Of a DNA stretch of 64,000 bases, positions 1 through 16,268 are shown piece by piece. Under the pieces are notes generated by a model. That model ran no database searches. It was given only the letters and a program-made list of their open reading frames with translations, and was not told the origin of the DNA. Location of the stretch: the NCBI RefSeq assembly GCF_004342225.1, contig NZ_SMAR01000015.1, positions 1 through 64,000 of the forward strand, written 5' to 3'. A program made the translations under genes and the position numbers. Origin of the DNA: Martelella mediterranea. Its GTDB lineage: Bacteria > Pseudomonadota > Alphaproteobacteria > Rhizobiales > Rhizobiaceae. Each line of letters opens with the position of its first letter. Positions within the stretch are counted from its first letter, which is position 1.

Positions 1-90
1 TGCCGTCAACGTCGTCTTGCCGTGGTCAACGTGACCAACTGTACCAATGTTGACGTGCGGCTTCGTGCGCGTGAACTTTTCCTTTGCCAT
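1..90 (-). CDS. tuf: Elongation factor Tu, N-terminal fragment cut by window edge
   Basis: The reverse strand from 90 down to 1 encodes 30 residues beginning [14 protein letters not shown] and continuing into the GHVDHGKT P-loop, the invariant start of EF-Tu, the GTPase that delivers aminoacyl-tRNA to the ribosome. An AGGAG ribosome binding site lies seven bases before the ATG. It follows fusA by 68 bases, the usual last position of the str operon (rpsL-rpsG-fusA-tuf). Only the G1 motif is visible; the rest lies beyond the left edge. Confidence 0.95.
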   Translation of the reverse strand, partial: MAKEKFTRTKPHVNIGTVGHVDHGKTTLTA

Positions 91-158
91 TTTTAGGCTC
101 CTATTCTTATCGAACCCGCGACGGGGTCATAATTTCTAACGTTACGGGTGTATCCCGG

Positions 159-2258
<2,100 letters not shown>

Positions 2259-2285
2259 GATGAAAGGCCTTCCCTCGTATTTGTA

Positions 2286-2768
<483 letters not shown>

Positions 2769-2815
2769 TCACTTTAGGCCGGATCATCTGACGATAACCG
2801 CGAACCAACAAAACC

Positions 2816-3187
2816 TTATTTCGGACGCTTTGCACCGTACTTCGAACGGCGCTGCTTACGGTTCTTGACACCCTGAGTATCGAGAACACCGCGAACGATG
2901 TGATAACGCACACCCGGCAAGTCCTTCACACGACCGCCACGGATAAGAACAACAGAGTGCTCCTGAAGGTTATGACCTTCACCCGGAATATAACCGATGA
3001 CCTCAAAGCCATTGGTCAGGCGAATCTTGGCAACCTTACGCAGAGCCGAGTTCGGCTTCTTCGGCGTCGTTGTGTAAACACGGGTGCAAACGCCGCGCTT
3101 CTGCGGGTTCTGCTCCAGTGCCGGAACCTTATTCCGCTTAACCTGCGGCTGGCGCGGCTTGCGGATCAACTGGTTTACGGTAGGCAT
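2816..3187 (-). CDS. rpsL: 30S ribosomal protein S12
   Basis: This 123-residue decoding-centre protein begins [13 protein letters not shown] and contains [18 protein letters not shown] and the [24 protein letters not shown] region. The lysines of PKKPNS and of the RVKDLPG loop match the positions where streptomycin resistance substitutions occur in other bacteria; both carry the wild-type residue. An AAAGGGATGG ribosome binding site precedes the ATG. It is the first gene of the str operon and the nearest conserved gene to the accessory interval that ends at rpoC. Confidence 0.98.
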   Translation of the reverse strand: MPTVNQLIRKPRQPQVKRNKVPALEQNPQKRGVCTRVYTTTPKKPNSALRKVAKIRLTNGFEVIGYIPGEGHNLQEHSVVLIRGGRVKDLPGVRYHIVRGVLDTQGVKNRKQRRSKYGAKRPK

Positions 3188-3779
3188 ACAACCATCCCTT
3201 TAGAATTCTTCTTCACCACCCTTGCGGGCACGCTCAATGCCGTTTCCGGCGACCAGAAGCACATTGATTTGTTTACATGCGCACAAACACGGCCCTGCCC
3301 GCTTCTTACAGAAGCAGAAGGACCTCAAAAGCAGAGGACACGGGCACTTTGCCGCGTCGTGCGTGCAGCATTTGATCTTCAACGTGCTGTATGAGAACCT
3401 AGTCTGAGGTGAACTCCAGAGCATTGGGCGCTCCGGAAGGCCATGCCTCACATGGGTTCCGTTGCCGCGGACATACTCATTTCGTTAAGCACAGTCAAGT
3501 ACCACCCTCAATATTCTTGGGCTTTGGGCCTGATCCGCCGGGTGATTTTACTCTTCCGGCGGCTTTGCGCAAGATTAAGCCGACGACTCGCGGCTTCAGG
3601 CAAGAAAATGATCCCCGTCATTTCACCTTGCCCTGAGAAGAGCGACGCCGCCTTCTAAAGCGATTCTATTAACGATTCCTCCCCCCTTTCTCACAATCAG
3701 GAAGAATCGGGGCAGCGGTTTACCTCACCCTGTTGCAAAGCATCCACCAACGGCCATAAGGCTTGCTGATCGCCACACC
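3188..3779. other. Long upstream region of the str operon
   Basis: About 590 bases without a convincing gene separate rpsL from the Ser/Gly-rich gene. Short open frames on both strands overlap each other and match nothing recognisable. On the reverse strand a candidate promoter lies near 3470-3499, which would give rpsL an untranslated leader of roughly 280 bases. No clear rho-independent terminator for the gene ending at 3780 was found. Confidence 0.5.
3470..3499 (-). promoter_or_regulatory. Candidate sigma70-type promoter for the str operon
   Basis: On the reverse strand the -35 element CTTGAC (3494-3500) is followed after 18 bases by TATGTC (3470-3475), close to the rhizobial housekeeping pattern CTTGAC-17-CTATAT. 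It is the best match upstream of rpsL, reading toward it. Judged by eye only. Confidence 0.4.
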
Positions 3780-4265
3780 TCAAGACTGCCCCGTTGCGTT
3801 AGACGTGTGCGCAGGCATCCCTGAGGGCCCGGATCGATCAGAGGACATGCTGTCACCGGAAACAGCCGGAAGCTGGTTGCGCTCCTGCCATGGATAGGGA
3901 GCCGGTGTTGTCAAAGCATGCCGTTCAGATTTTTGCGGATCGAGCCCCATGGCTGTAGCAAGGGCTGGTGTCTGCGCCCGTATCAGATTGATTTCGTAGA
4001 AATCCCTTTCACGGGCAGAAGACGCTGAAGAGCCAGCGGAACCCGACGATAGAATGCTGCCCAATGATGGGACTTCCGGCGCCACCCCACTGAAACTGCT
4101 TTGTCCTGAACCGCTAGCCCCCTGACCCGCGCGGTCTGCTCTGCCAGCCGATCCGGGACCACCGCGCGGTGCCCTCAAAGCTCTGAGAATTGCCGAGTCT
4201 TCGAGGCTTCGGGTATCGCCTGATGTTGTGGCGGTTGTTGTTGTCGGGGAAATATTGGAATCCAT
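3780..4265 (-). CDS. Ser/Gly-rich low-complexity protein, possible secreted effector
   Basis: I do not recognise this 161-residue protein. It opens with a Thr/Ser-rich stretch (MDSNISPTTTTATTSGDT), continues through a Gly/Ser/Arg-rich segment (residues 30-90), has one ordered-looking patch (ERDFYEINLIRAQTPALA, near 95-112) and ends Ser/Pro-rich. It has no hydrophobic signal peptide or membrane segment. Translation is well supported: AGGAG sits seven bases before the ATG at 4265. It has the same orientation as the LRR-NEL gene upstream and shares the disordered Ser/Pro-rich style of that protein's N-terminus, which is typical of type III effector signals. A secreted role is inference. Confidence 0.6.
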   Translation of the reverse strand: MDSNISPTTTTATTSGDTRSLEDSAILRALRAPRGGPGSAGRADRAGQGASGSGQSSFSGVAPEVPSLGSILSSGSAGSSASSARERDFYEINLIRAQTPALATAMGLDPQKSERHALTTPAPYPWQERNQLPAVSGDSMSSDRSGPSGMPAHTSNATGQS

Positions 4266-4275
4266 CTTTTTTGCT

Positions 4276-4300
4276 CCTGCCTGATAAGAATATCAGCAGG
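4276..4300 (-). promoter_or_regulatory. Stem-loop overlapping the ribosome binding site of the Ser/Gly-rich gene
   Basis: CCTGCTGATA and TATCAGGCAGG form an imperfect hairpin (one bulged G) with a four-base loop on the reverse strand. The 3' arm contains the AGG of the AGGAG ribosome binding site of the gene starting at 4265. In mRNA it could mask ribosome entry, so a thermosensor-like or protein-controlled translational switch is possible. The pairing is seen; its effect is inferred. Confidence 0.4.
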
Positions 4301-4553
4301 CTGGCACGTTCAGCCCTTAAGCCAGAATCATCTTTCTTTATAGAAGGTCGGAAAGCGGTTGATTCCAAAACACCGATATGCCGTACTTAAATGCAAATAT
4401 CGAAACCACAAAGACTGATGAAACCGTACATGCTGGCGATCCGAAAATGTTACCGGATAAAACTCCAACTGCTTAAGCGCCGCGCATAACTCTGGCGGTT
4501 CAGATACCGGCCCTGACTGGCGGGAACCACTAACCGAAATACAAGGAAAAACG

Positions 4554-4847
4554 ATGATTGCGATCCCCGGCTACACCAGTGATGGCGAGCGAATGATCTT
4601 TCTGATCACCGGCAAGGTTTATCATGAATGGAATGGCGAAGCCGAGATCCACGTTCTGATCGCCGCACCGGATGAAGATACTGCCGTGCGCAACACATTG
4701 AACGCGCTTGCCAATGAAGGGTATTCTGAAGCGGACCTGGACCAGATCGGGCTATTGACCGAAATTCCGGACGAAGAGCCTCACGCTTCCGCCTATCAGA
4801 CAGCAATGGAAGGCGAAGTCGCCATCGTTAAGCTGAACCAGGCGTGA
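4554..4847 (+). CDS. Acidic hypothetical protein, 97 residues
   Basis: This small soluble protein carries about 17 Asp/Glu against 4 Lys/Arg. The region from MIFLITGKVYHEW through DEDTAVRNTLNALANEGYSEADLDQIG looks like a compact alpha/beta domain. AAGGAAAAACG before the ATG at 4554 supports this start; a second ATG at 4593 would give 84 residues. I recall similar short proteins in rhizobial genomes but cannot assign a function. It lies head-to-head with the Ser/Gly-rich gene and tail-to-tail with the LRR-NEL gene. Small size and strong acidity also fit a type III chaperone, but no chaperone motif is visible. Confidence 0.7.
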   Translation: MIAIPGYTSDGERMIFLITGKVYHEWNGEAEIHVLIAAPDEDTAVRNTLNALANEGYSEADLDQIGLLTEIPDEEPHASAYQTAMEGEVAIVKLNQA

Positions 4848-4953
4848 GAACTCCGTCCGGCAAAAAAACACCTTCTCCGACCAGACTCCCCATCAAGGCA
4901 ACCGAACCAGAAAGAGCCTTCGTGCTTTCCCGTTCTGACGCAAGTTGGGTATT

Positions 4954-7188
4954 CTAACCACGCGGCAGATAGCGTTCGGCAGCTTCCGCATAGCGGCTTT
5001 CGTAACGGGACCGAATTGACTCGATCTCCGCCTTGTATCGCGGATCTTCGAGGGAGTCGAATTCGCCATTTTCCATTCGATTTTCCAAAGCTTCCTGGGC
5101 ATCTGTCCGGGTTTGGCTATACGTATTTTCTGTTTCAGAATCTTGCCGGTCGACGAGGTTCCTCCAGGAATCACATTCAGCAAGCAGTGCCACTTGTTGC
5201 TCACGCGTCGCAAAGCGTGCCTGAACGGCTTCGCGGACAGTGTCGACGGCCTGCGGCGGCAAATAACCAAGATTGTCGGCAAAACGGGAGTGATCATGCT
5301 GCAATGCCAGATCAATCTGCAGGTCATCGCTAAGACGTTGCAATAGGAAGGTAATGATCTCCGACTCGTGAACCTGGTTATGGCCCGGCTCTCCTGGCGA
5401 GGACCGCTTCTTGTCCGCTTCAATCAATCCCATGGTCTCAATCTCACGAACCTTCAGGCCCGCAACAATCTTCTTCGCCATAGTCGCCATCGCATCGGGC
5501 GCATTGCTGTTTTCCAGCTCACGCATTTCCGCGCGCCGGACCATGCGATCCAGAAGCAACAGGTTGGCATCAACGCACTGATCTTGTGTCCCGGCAACGC
5601 CCGCTTCTTGCTCAAACTCTTCTTTCAATTCGGGATATTCACTCATCTTATTGAGAATGAATGCGACGCTTCCGGCCAGACTATGCAGAAAGCGTGCTGA
5701 CGCGTCACGCAGTACAAATAGCATGTGCCGCATAGGGCCACTGAGTTCGAGTTGAGAGCAACGCTGCGTCACAGCACGATCACCTGCGAGAAGAGACCTT
5801 TCGAGCCAGAACGTTACAAGTTCTGCGTTGGATTGTTGCTCAAGAAGAGGATCCTCCGCCCCAGCGTCCATCACACTCCCGTCATCGTCTGCCCCATCAT
5901 CGGCGATATGAGCTCGCCCGAAGTCAGGAGGGGCTCCATCAAGATAGATGTCATCAGCGAGCTCGCCATCGTCTTCATGCCCCAGTTCCCAGACCCGTTC
6001 GGCTGTTGCAGCTCCAATATTGGGGTATGAAATCAACGTTAAGTCAGGCCGGGTTCGGGCCTCGCCAAGCGCCTCGACATCCTGCAGTGGATTGTGGCGC
6101 AGATCCAGCTCACTCAAGTTCATCGTCATGAGGTGATATGGAATTTCGTTGAAATCATTTGAGCCCAGATCCACATGGCTAAATCTGGGAAGGTCGATAA
6201 CCGTTTCGGGAATCGCGCGCAGTGTGTTTGAGGCGAGATGCAATCTCTCAAGGCTCTCCATCAGACCGATTTCGGCTGGTAATGCGCTCAAGCGATTATG
6301 CGAGAGATGCAATAGCCGGACATCTTTAAGATTACCGATTTCGGGCGGAAGTTCAGTGATTTGATTATGGCTCAAGTCCAGCTCAGACAAAGCATGAAGT
6401 CTCCCGATCTCCCGCGGGACATCAGCGATCTGGTTTCCAGCAATATCCAAATCAGTGAGATGACTCAAATTTCGAATCTCAGGGGGTATCCGGGTCAGAT
6501 TATTAGCACTGAGGTTCAGCTCCAGAAGCTTTGAAAGCGCACCAATCCTGGAAGGCACATGAACAAGGCGATTGGACGACAGATCCAACCGCTGAAGATT
6601 CTTCAGTTCAAAAACAGCATCAGGAACCTCTGTCAGGTGCGCGTCTTCCATATCAAGACCGGTAACCTGCTGGCAGATCGCGATATTTGATGGCAGGCCC
6701 GGTGTTCGCGATATCAAAGCTGTAATTGCCGGCATGTCTTTCATGACCTCCGGCAGGGTTTGAACCCCGCTGATATCGATTTCGCCATCACCCTCTCCGC
6801 GGGCAACAGCCATCAGCGAATTGGCAACACGCTCATAATCTGTCCGAAGACCGGCCGGGGCACTGGCCAGCCATTTCTCAATACCGCGGAACTTCGGCAT
6901 GGAAAGATCCAGCGGCTCGGTCTGCTCACCCATTTCCGTGCGTGGCGATCCCAGCCGGAGTTTGCGGGCCGACGTCTCTCCGCTGTCATCGCGAGATGCA
7001 TTTGGACGTTTTCTTGAAAAAGCAAGGGCCGCCGCATGCACGTCAGCGGCTGACGTAGACGGGCCAGAAGGCTGGGAAGTTGATAGCCCGCGCTCCAACG
7101 AAGCAGATCTACGGTGCGCTTGTGGTGGTGTATCCCGACGGGAAGACGGGCCAGCACCTGAGGGTTCACTGGGCTTCAATGGGTCCAC
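4954..7188 (-). CDS. LRR protein with C-terminal NEL-type E3 ubiquitin ligase domain (IpaH/NopM-like effector)
   Basis: The 744-residue product has three parts. Residues 1-90 are Ser/Pro/Arg-rich and disordered, like a type III secretion signal. Residues 175-380 hold nine leucine-rich repeats; repeat starts at 198, 221, 244, 267, 290, 313 and 336 show an exact 23-residue period (LxxLDLSxNxLxxLPxEIGxLxx). After an acidic linker (400-450), residues 450-680 match the Novel E3 Ligase fold: a FWLER segment, LKEEFEQEAG, then the catalytic CxD motif DQCVDANLLLLDRM with Cys538 and Asp540, and near 660-680 EQQVALLAECDSWRNLV. NEL proteins move ubiquitin from E2 to host proteins through a cysteine thioester and act inside eukaryotic cells after type III secretion. 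The start is GTG at 7188, with AAGGAG eight bases before it. No secretion genes lie in the window. Confidence 0.88.
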   Translation of the reverse strand: MDPLKPSEPSGAGPSSRRDTPPQAHRRSASLERGLSTSQPSGPSTSAADVHAAALAFSRKRPNASRDDSGETSARKLRLGSPRTEMGEQTEPLDLSMPKFRGIEKWLASAPAGLRTDYERVANSLMAVARGEGDGEIDISGVQTLPEVMKDMPAITALISRTPGLPSNIAICQQVTGLDMEDAHLTEVPDAVFELKNLQRLDLSSNRLVHVPSRIGALSKLLELNLSANNLTRIPPEIRNLSHLTDLDIAGNQIADVPREIGRLHALSELDLSHNQITELPPEIGNLKDVRLLHLSHNRLSALPAEIGLMESLERLHLASNTLRAIPETVIDLPRFSHVDLGSNDFNEIPYHLMTMNLSELDLRHNPLQDVEALGEARTRPDLTLISYPNIGAATAERVWELGHEDDGELADDIYLDGAPPDFGRAHIADDGADDDGSVMDAGAEDPLLEQQSNAELVTFWLERSLLAGDRAVTQRCSQLELSGPMRHMLFVLRDASARFLHSLAGSVAFILNKMSEYPELKEEFEQEAGVAGTQDQCVDANLLLLDRMVRRAEMRELENSNAPDAMATMAKKIVAGLKVREIETMGLIEADKKRSSPGEPGHNQVHESEIITFLLQRLSDDLQIDLALQHDHSRFADNLGYLPPQAVDTVREAVQARFATREQQVALLAECDSWRNLVDRQDSETENTYSQTRTDAQEALENRMENGEFDSLEDPRYKAEIESIRSRYESRYAEAAERYLPRG

Positions 7189-7222
7189 AGTCGGGTCTCC
7201 TTGTCTACAGCATCCGTGCCTT

Positions 7223-7242
7223 GCGCATCCGAGTGGATGCGC
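7223..7242. repeat. Short palindrome, possible remnant of the dispersed repeat family
   Basis: GCGCATCC-gagt-GGATGCGC forms an eight-base perfect stem just upstream of the LRR-NEL start. Its core resembles the GTGCATCC-attc-GGATGCAC core of the full repeats at 46158 and 56744, and a CTACAGCATCC-like string precedes it at 7205. Read as a decayed copy; it could be unrelated. Confidence 0.35.
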
Positions 7243-7416
7243 GGCGCGCTAAAGTTTGGGGTAAGATACAAACTCCGCCGCAAAGACAAATTCGCTTTTT
7301 CTGAAGCCACCGCCCTGGCCTCAGCTGGTCCAGATTTCAAATACACGGGATGGCGCTGGCTGACGGCGCGCTCCCTCAGACCCGCAATCTGGCTCTCAGA
7401 CAAAAGGTAAAACGAA

Positions 7417-7444
7417 AAGGCCCGGCGCTTTCGCACCGGGCCTT
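7417..7444 (-). terminator. Rho-independent terminator downstream of rpoC
   Basis: AAGGCCCGG and CCGGGCCTT form a nine-base stem around a GAAAG-type loop, 32 bases past the rpoC stop. On the reverse strand it is followed by TTTTCGTTTT. On the forward strand it is followed by TTGATTTTTTT, so it could also act in the other direction. It separates rpoC transcription from the LRR-NEL gene. Confidence 0.8.
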
Positions 7445-7475
7445 GATTTTTTTAGTTCGAAAACGCCGAGGCGAC

Positions 7476-11684
<4,209 letters not shown>

Positions 11685-11830
11685 GCCTGTCTCCTTGACT
11701 GGGCGGCATCGCCCTTCTCGGCATTTTCGACCGGCCAAACCCCGGCGCCGGTCTTACTGCCCTTTGAAACGAGTGTCGCCGCAAAATGCGGCAGAAATGA
11801 CACTTTACACTTACTGTGCTCTGTGTCGGT

Positions 11831-11864
11831 GGCGCGCCCCGCCAGCATAAAGCCCGGGCGCGCC
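11831..11864. other. GC-rich hairpin in the rpoB-rpoC spacer
   Basis: GGCGCGCCC (11831-11839) pairs perfectly with GGGCGCGCC (11856-11864). In the direction of rpoBC transcription the stem is preceded by an A-rich run and followed by no U tract, so it is more likely a processing or stabilising stem than a terminator. On the forward strand it is followed by TTTTGTTTTTTG, which would terminate antisense transcripts. Confidence 0.6.
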
Positions 11865-11877
11865 TTTTGTTTTTTGA

Positions 11878-14800
11878 TTATTCCGCTGCGTCCGGAAGTT
11901 CAGTCTCTTCGGTCGGAACTGTGTCATCGGCCAGATTTTCCAGCTCAACCGACAGCCCCAGAGAACGCATTTCCTTGACGAGCACGTTAAAGGATTCCGG
12001 AATACCGGCTTCAAACGTATCATCACCACGAACAATGGCTTCATAGACCTTGGTACGACCAGCAACGTCGTCCGACTTGACCGTCAGCATTTCCTGCAGC
12101 GTGTAGGCGGCACCATAGGCTTCCAGAGCCCAGACCTCCATTTCACCGAAGCGCTGACCACCGAACTGCGCCTTACCACCCAGCGGCTGCTGTGTGACGA
12201 GCGAGTACGGACCGATCGAACGGGCGTGGATCTTGTCATCAACCAGATGGTTGAGCTTGATCATGTACATGTAGCCAACGGTCACTTCACGGTCGAACCG
12301 TTCGCCTGTACGTCCGTCGTAGAGCACCGACTGACCGGACGGGTTGTAGCCCGCACGCGAAAGCATCTCCGAGACATCGCCTTCATGCGCACCATCGAAG
12401 ACCGGAGTCGCGATGGAAACACCACGCTTGGCCTCTTCGGCAAGACGCAGAAGACCTTCATCATCGAAGTGCTCGACTTCGCTTTTCGCCTCAGAAGCAT
12501 AGACCTCGGTCAGCTCTTTCTTGAGCGGAGCGATGTCGTTGGTTTCCTTGTACTCATCGAGCATTTCGCCGATGCGCTTACCCATACCGGCACAGCCCCA
12601 GGCCAGATGCGTTTCCAGAATCTGACCGACGTTCATGCGGCTCGGCACACCAAGCGGATTGAGCACAACGTCAACATGGGTTCCGTCTTCCAGGAACGGC
12701 ATGTCTTCGGCAGGCAGAATGCGCGAAACCACACCCTTGTTGCCGTGACGGCCAGCCATCTTGTCGCCTGGCTGGATCTTGCGCTTAACAGCAACGAAGA
12801 CCTTGACCATCTTCATAACGCCCGGAGGCATTTCGTCGCCGCGCTGGACCTTCTCGACCTTGTCCATGAAACGCTGTTCAAGGCGGTTCTTGGATTCGTC
12901 GTACTGACCGCGGAGTGCTTCAACCTCGCCCTGAACACCTTCGTCCTCAACGGCGAACATCCACCACTGCGAACGCGGATAGGCTTCGATCACTTCGTCA
13001 TTGAGAACAGCACCCTTCTTGAAGCCCTTCGGGCCTGCAATCGAGGTTTGGCCACGCAGCATGTCTGCGAGACGGGCATAGACATTGCGGTCGAGGATGG
13101 CCTGCTCGTCGTCGCGATCCTTGGCGAGGCGTTCGATTTCCTCACGTTCAATGGCCATCGCACGCTCGTCTTTTTCAACGCCGTGACGATTGAACACACG
13201 CACTTCAACAACCGTACCAAAAGTTCCGGGCGGCATGCGCATTGAGGTATCGCGAACGTCAGAAGCCTTTTCACCGAAGATAGCGCGCAGAAGCTTTTCT
13301 TCCGGCGTCATCGGGCTTTCGCCCTTCGGCGTGATCTTGCCGACAAGAATATCGCCCGGATGCACTTCTGCACCGATGTAGACGATTCCGGCTTCATCAA
13401 GGTTCTTCAGCGCTTCTTCCGAAACATTCGGAATGTCGCGGGTGATTTCTTCCGGACCAAGCTTCGTATCACGGGCCATAACCTCGAATTCTTCCAGATG
13501 GATCGAGGTAAAGACGTCATCCGAAACGATCCGCTCGGAAAGCAGGATGGAGTCCTCGTAGTTATACCCGTTCCAGGGCATGAACGCGACGAGTGCGTTA
13601 CGGCCCAGAGCCAGATCACCCAGATCCGTCGACGGACCGTCGGCAATGATATCACCGCGGTTCACGACATCACCGACGCGGACCAGCGGACGCTGGTTCA
13701 CACAGGTATTCTGGTTGGAGCGCTGGAACTTCATCAGCCGGTAGATATCAACGCCCGATTTCGAGGCATCAAGGTCTTCTGTGGCACGCACAACGATACG
13801 CGTCGCATCGACCTGATCGACAATACCACCGCGTTTCGCACCAATAGCAGCACCACTGTCACGGGCCACAACCGGTTCCATACCGGTACCGACAAACGGC
13901 GCCTCGGCGCGAAGAAGCGGCACAGCCTGACGCTGCATGTTCGAGCCCATCAGAGCGCGGTTGGCGTCGTCGTTTTCCAGGAACGGAATAAGAGCGGCGG
14001 CAACAGACACAAGCTGCTTTGGCGAAACGTCCATCAGGTTGATGTTTTCGCGCGGGGCCAGCATCACTTCACCGGCATGACGGCAGACGACGAATTCTTC
14101 CGAGAAAGAACCGTCTTCGTTCATCACCGAGTTGGCCTGTGCGATGTAGTACTTCGCCTCTTCCATGGCCGACAGATAGACCACTTCATCAGTGACCTTG
14201 CCGTCCTCGGAAATCTTGCGATACGGGCTTTCGATAAAGCCGTACTTGTTGACACGGGCAAAAGTCGCCAGCGAGTTGATCAGACCGATGTTCGGGCCTT
14301 CCGGCGTCTCGATCGGGCAGATACGACCATAATGGGTCGGATGCACGTCGCGGACTTCAAAGCCAGCGCGCTCACGCGTCAGACCGCCCGGGCCGAGGGC
14401 AGACAGACGACGCTTATGCGTGATTTCCGACAGCGGGTTGATCTGGTCCATGAACTGCGACAGCTGCGAGGAACCGAAGAATTCGCGAACGGCGGCGGCA
14501 GCCGGCTTCGCGTTGATCAGGTCCTGCGGCATCACGGTATCGATCTCGATCGAGGACATACGTTCCTTGATCGCGCGTTCCATGCGCAGAAGGCCCAGAC
14601 GATACTGGTTTTCCATCAGCTCGCCGACCGAACGGACACGACGGTTACCGAGGTTATCGATGTCGTCGATTTCGCCCTTGCCATCTCTGAGGTCTACGAG
14701 CTGCCTGACAACAGCAAGGATATCTTCCTTGCGCAGCACCCGCATCGTGTCCGGCGCATCGAGGTCGAGACGCATGTTCATCTTGACGCGACCGACGGCC

Positions 14801-16023
14801 GAAAGATCATAACGCTCAGGATCGAAGAACAGCGACGTAAACATCGCTTCGGCCGAATCCATCGTTGGCGGCTCACCCGGGCGCATAACCCGGTAGATAT
14901 CGAACAGAGCGTCCTGACGGTTCTCGTTCTTGTCTGCTACCAGCGTGTTGCGGATGTAAGCACCAACGTTGACATGGTCGATATTCAGGATCGAAATGTC
15001 TTCGATGCCGGCCTCAACGACCATGGCGAGGTTCTTCTCGTCCAGCTCTGCACCGGCTTCCAGATAGATTTCGCCGGTTTCGAGGTTGACGATATCTTCC
15101 GCAAGGAATGAGCCGAGCAGCTCATCATCGGTCACCTTCAGCGCCTTCAGGCCATCTTCGGCAAGCTTTTTCAAACGACGCGGTGCCAGCTTCTTGCCAG
15201 CCTGGATAACGACTTCACCGCTATCGGCATCAACGAGATCGGAAACCGCCTTCTGGCCGCGCAGACGCTCAGGCGAGAACGGAACGCGCCAGCCATCGCC
15301 GTCGCGGGTATAATCAGCCTGCTCGTAGAAGGTATCGAGAATTTCCTCGGTATCCATCCCCAGCGCCATCAGAAGCGACGTCACCGGGATCTTGCGGCGA
15401 CGGTCAATACGGGCGTGAACGATATCCTTGGCGTCAAATTCGATATCGAGCCATGAGCCGCGATAAGGGATCACACGGGCAGCAAACAGAAGCTTACCGG
15501 ACGAATGGCTCTTACCCTTGTCATGATCGAAGAATACACCCGGAGAACGGTGCATCTGCGAAACGATAACACGCTCGGTACCGTTGACAATGAAGGTCGC
15601 ATTATTGGTCATGAGCGGCATATCGCCCATGTAAACCGACTGCTCCTTGATGTCCTTGATGGACTTTGCGCCCGTATCTTCATCAATATCGAACACGATC
15701 AGCCGCAACTTGACCTTCAGCGGTGCTGCATAGGTCAGGTCGCGCTGACGGCATTCTTCAACATCGAACTTCGGCTGTTCGAACTCGTAGGAGACAAACT
15801 CCAGCATGGAAGCGCCCGAAAAATCGGTCATCGGGAAAACCGACTTGAACACTGCCTGCAAACCCTCGTCGGGGCGACCGCCTTCTGGCTCATCAACCAT
15901 GAGGAACTGGTCGTAAGATGCCTTCTGAACCTCGATCAGGTTCGGCATCTCTGCCACTTCAGGGATTTTTCCGAAAAACTTGCGTACGCGCCTGCGACCA
16001 TTAAAGGAAAGGGTCTGAGCCAT
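11878..16023 (-). CDS. rpoB: DNA-directed RNA polymerase subunit beta
   Basis: At 1381 residues the length is typical for the group. The protein opens [19 protein letters not shown], contains the rifampicin region [20 protein letters not shown] followed by [11 protein letters not shown], and the conserved HGNKGVVSR and [20 protein letters not shown] segments near the end. The residues equivalent to E. coli Asp516, His526 and Ser531 are the sensitive-type residues; the position equivalent to 518 is Ile. It is transcribed after rplL across a spacer with two hairpins. Confidence 0.98.
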   Translation of the reverse strand: MAQTLSFNGRRRVRKFFGKIPEVAEMPNLIEVQKASYDQFLMVDEPEGGRPDEGLQAVFKSVFPMTDFSGASMLEFVSYEFEQPKFDVEECRQRDLTYAAPLKVKLRLIVFDIDEDTGAKSIKDIKEQSVYMGDMPLMTNNATFIVNGTERVIVSQMHRSPGVFFDHDKGKSHSSGKLLFAARVIPYRGSWLDIEFDAKDIVHARIDRRRKIPVTSLLMALGMDTEEILDTFYEQADYTRDGDGWRVPFSPERLRGQKAVSDLVDADSGEVVIQAGKKLAPRRLKKLAEDGLKALKVTDDELLGSFLAEDIVNLETGEIYLEAGAELDEKNLAMVVEAGIEDISILNIDHVNVGAYIRNTLVADKNENRQDALFDIYRVMRPGEPPTMDSAEAMFTSLFFDPERYDLSAVGRVKMNMRLDLDAPDTMRVLRKEDILAVVRQLVDLRDGKGEIDDIDNLGNRRVRSVGELMENQYRLGLLRMERAIKERMSSIEIDTVMPQDLINAKPAAAAVREFFGSSQLSQFMDQINPLSEITHKRRLSALGPGGLTRERAGFEVRDVHPTHYGRICPIETPEGPNIGLINSLATFARVNKYGFIESPYRKISEDGKVTDEVVYLSAMEEAKYYIAQANSVMNEDGSFSEEFVVCRHAGEVMLAPRENINLMDVSPKQLVSVAAALIPFLENDDANRALMGSNMQRQAVPLLRAEAPFVGTGMEPVVARDSGAAIGAKRGGIVDQVDATRIVVRATEDLDASKSGVDIYRLMKFQRSNQNTCVNQRPLVRVGDVVNRGDIIADGPSTDLGDLALGRNALVAFMPWNGYNYEDSILLSERIVSDDVFTSIHLEEFEVMARDTKLGPEEITRDIPNVSEEALKNLDEAGIVYIGAEVHPGDILVGKITPKGESPMTPEEKLLRAIFGEKASDVRDTSMRMPPGTFGTVVEVRVFNRHGVEKDERAMAIEREEIERLAKDRDDEQAILDRNVYARLADMLRGQTSIAGPKGFKKGAVLNDEVIEAYPRSQWWMFAVEDEGVQGEVEALRGQYDESKNRLEQRFMDKVEKVQRGDEMPPGVMKMVKVFVAVKRKIQPGDKMAGRHGNKGVVSRILPAEDMPFLEDGTHVDVVLNPLGVPSRMNVGQILETHLAWGCAGMGKRIGEMLDEYKETNDIAPLKKELTEVYASEAKSEVEHFDDEGLLRLAEEAKRGVSIATPVFDGAHEGDVSEMLSRAGYNPSGQSVLYDGRTGERFDREVTVGYMYMIKLNHLVDDKIHARSIGPYSLVTQQPLGGKAQFGGQRFGEMEVWALEAYGAAYTLQEMLTVKSDDVAGRTKVYEAIVRGDDTFEAGIPESFNVLVKEMRSLGLSVELENLADDTVPTEETELPDAAE

Positions 16024-16209
16024 CGTCGCTCCTTGTCAATCTGCATCCGGGCCTGCAACAGACGGTTACCGATGGCCAGCCGGCTCCGTCATCATCGTGA
16101 GCCATCCCCAATACCGCCGGAGAGGCTCTGTCTCTTCTTTTTTATCGACTATCCGAGCGTCAAACCGAGACCGGTCGCGCTTCCCGTCGAAAGGGTCTTT
16201 TTTAAGAAC

Positions 16210-16248
16210 CCATTACCCAAAGGCCCGAAATGGGACTTTGGGTAATGG
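16210..16248. other. Long hairpin in the rplL-rpoB spacer
   Basis: CCATTACCCAAAG (16210-16222) pairs perfectly with CTTTGGGTAATGG (16236-16248). In the direction of transcription it follows the second stem at 16269-16297 and comes before the rpoB leader. In other bacteria this spacer carries a partial attenuator or RNase III site that lowers rpoBC relative to ribosomal protein mRNA; a similar job is inferred here. Confidence 0.6.
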
Positions 16249-16268
16249 TTTCAGTCCGATTTTCAAGC

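Noticed and set aside
4266-7475. tts box or hrp box upstream of the NEL and Ser/Gly-rich genes
   Set aside because: I searched by eye both upstream regions and found no convincing match to either motif.
14420-14480. Ile at the RpoB position equivalent to E. coli 518 as a rifampicin resistance change
   Set aside because: This position varies naturally among alphaproteobacteria, and the key residues 516, 526 and 531 are the sensitive type.
13360-15111. Forward-strand open frame of 583 codons opposite rpoB
   Set aside because: Antisense shadow of rpoB with no domain and no ribosome binding site.
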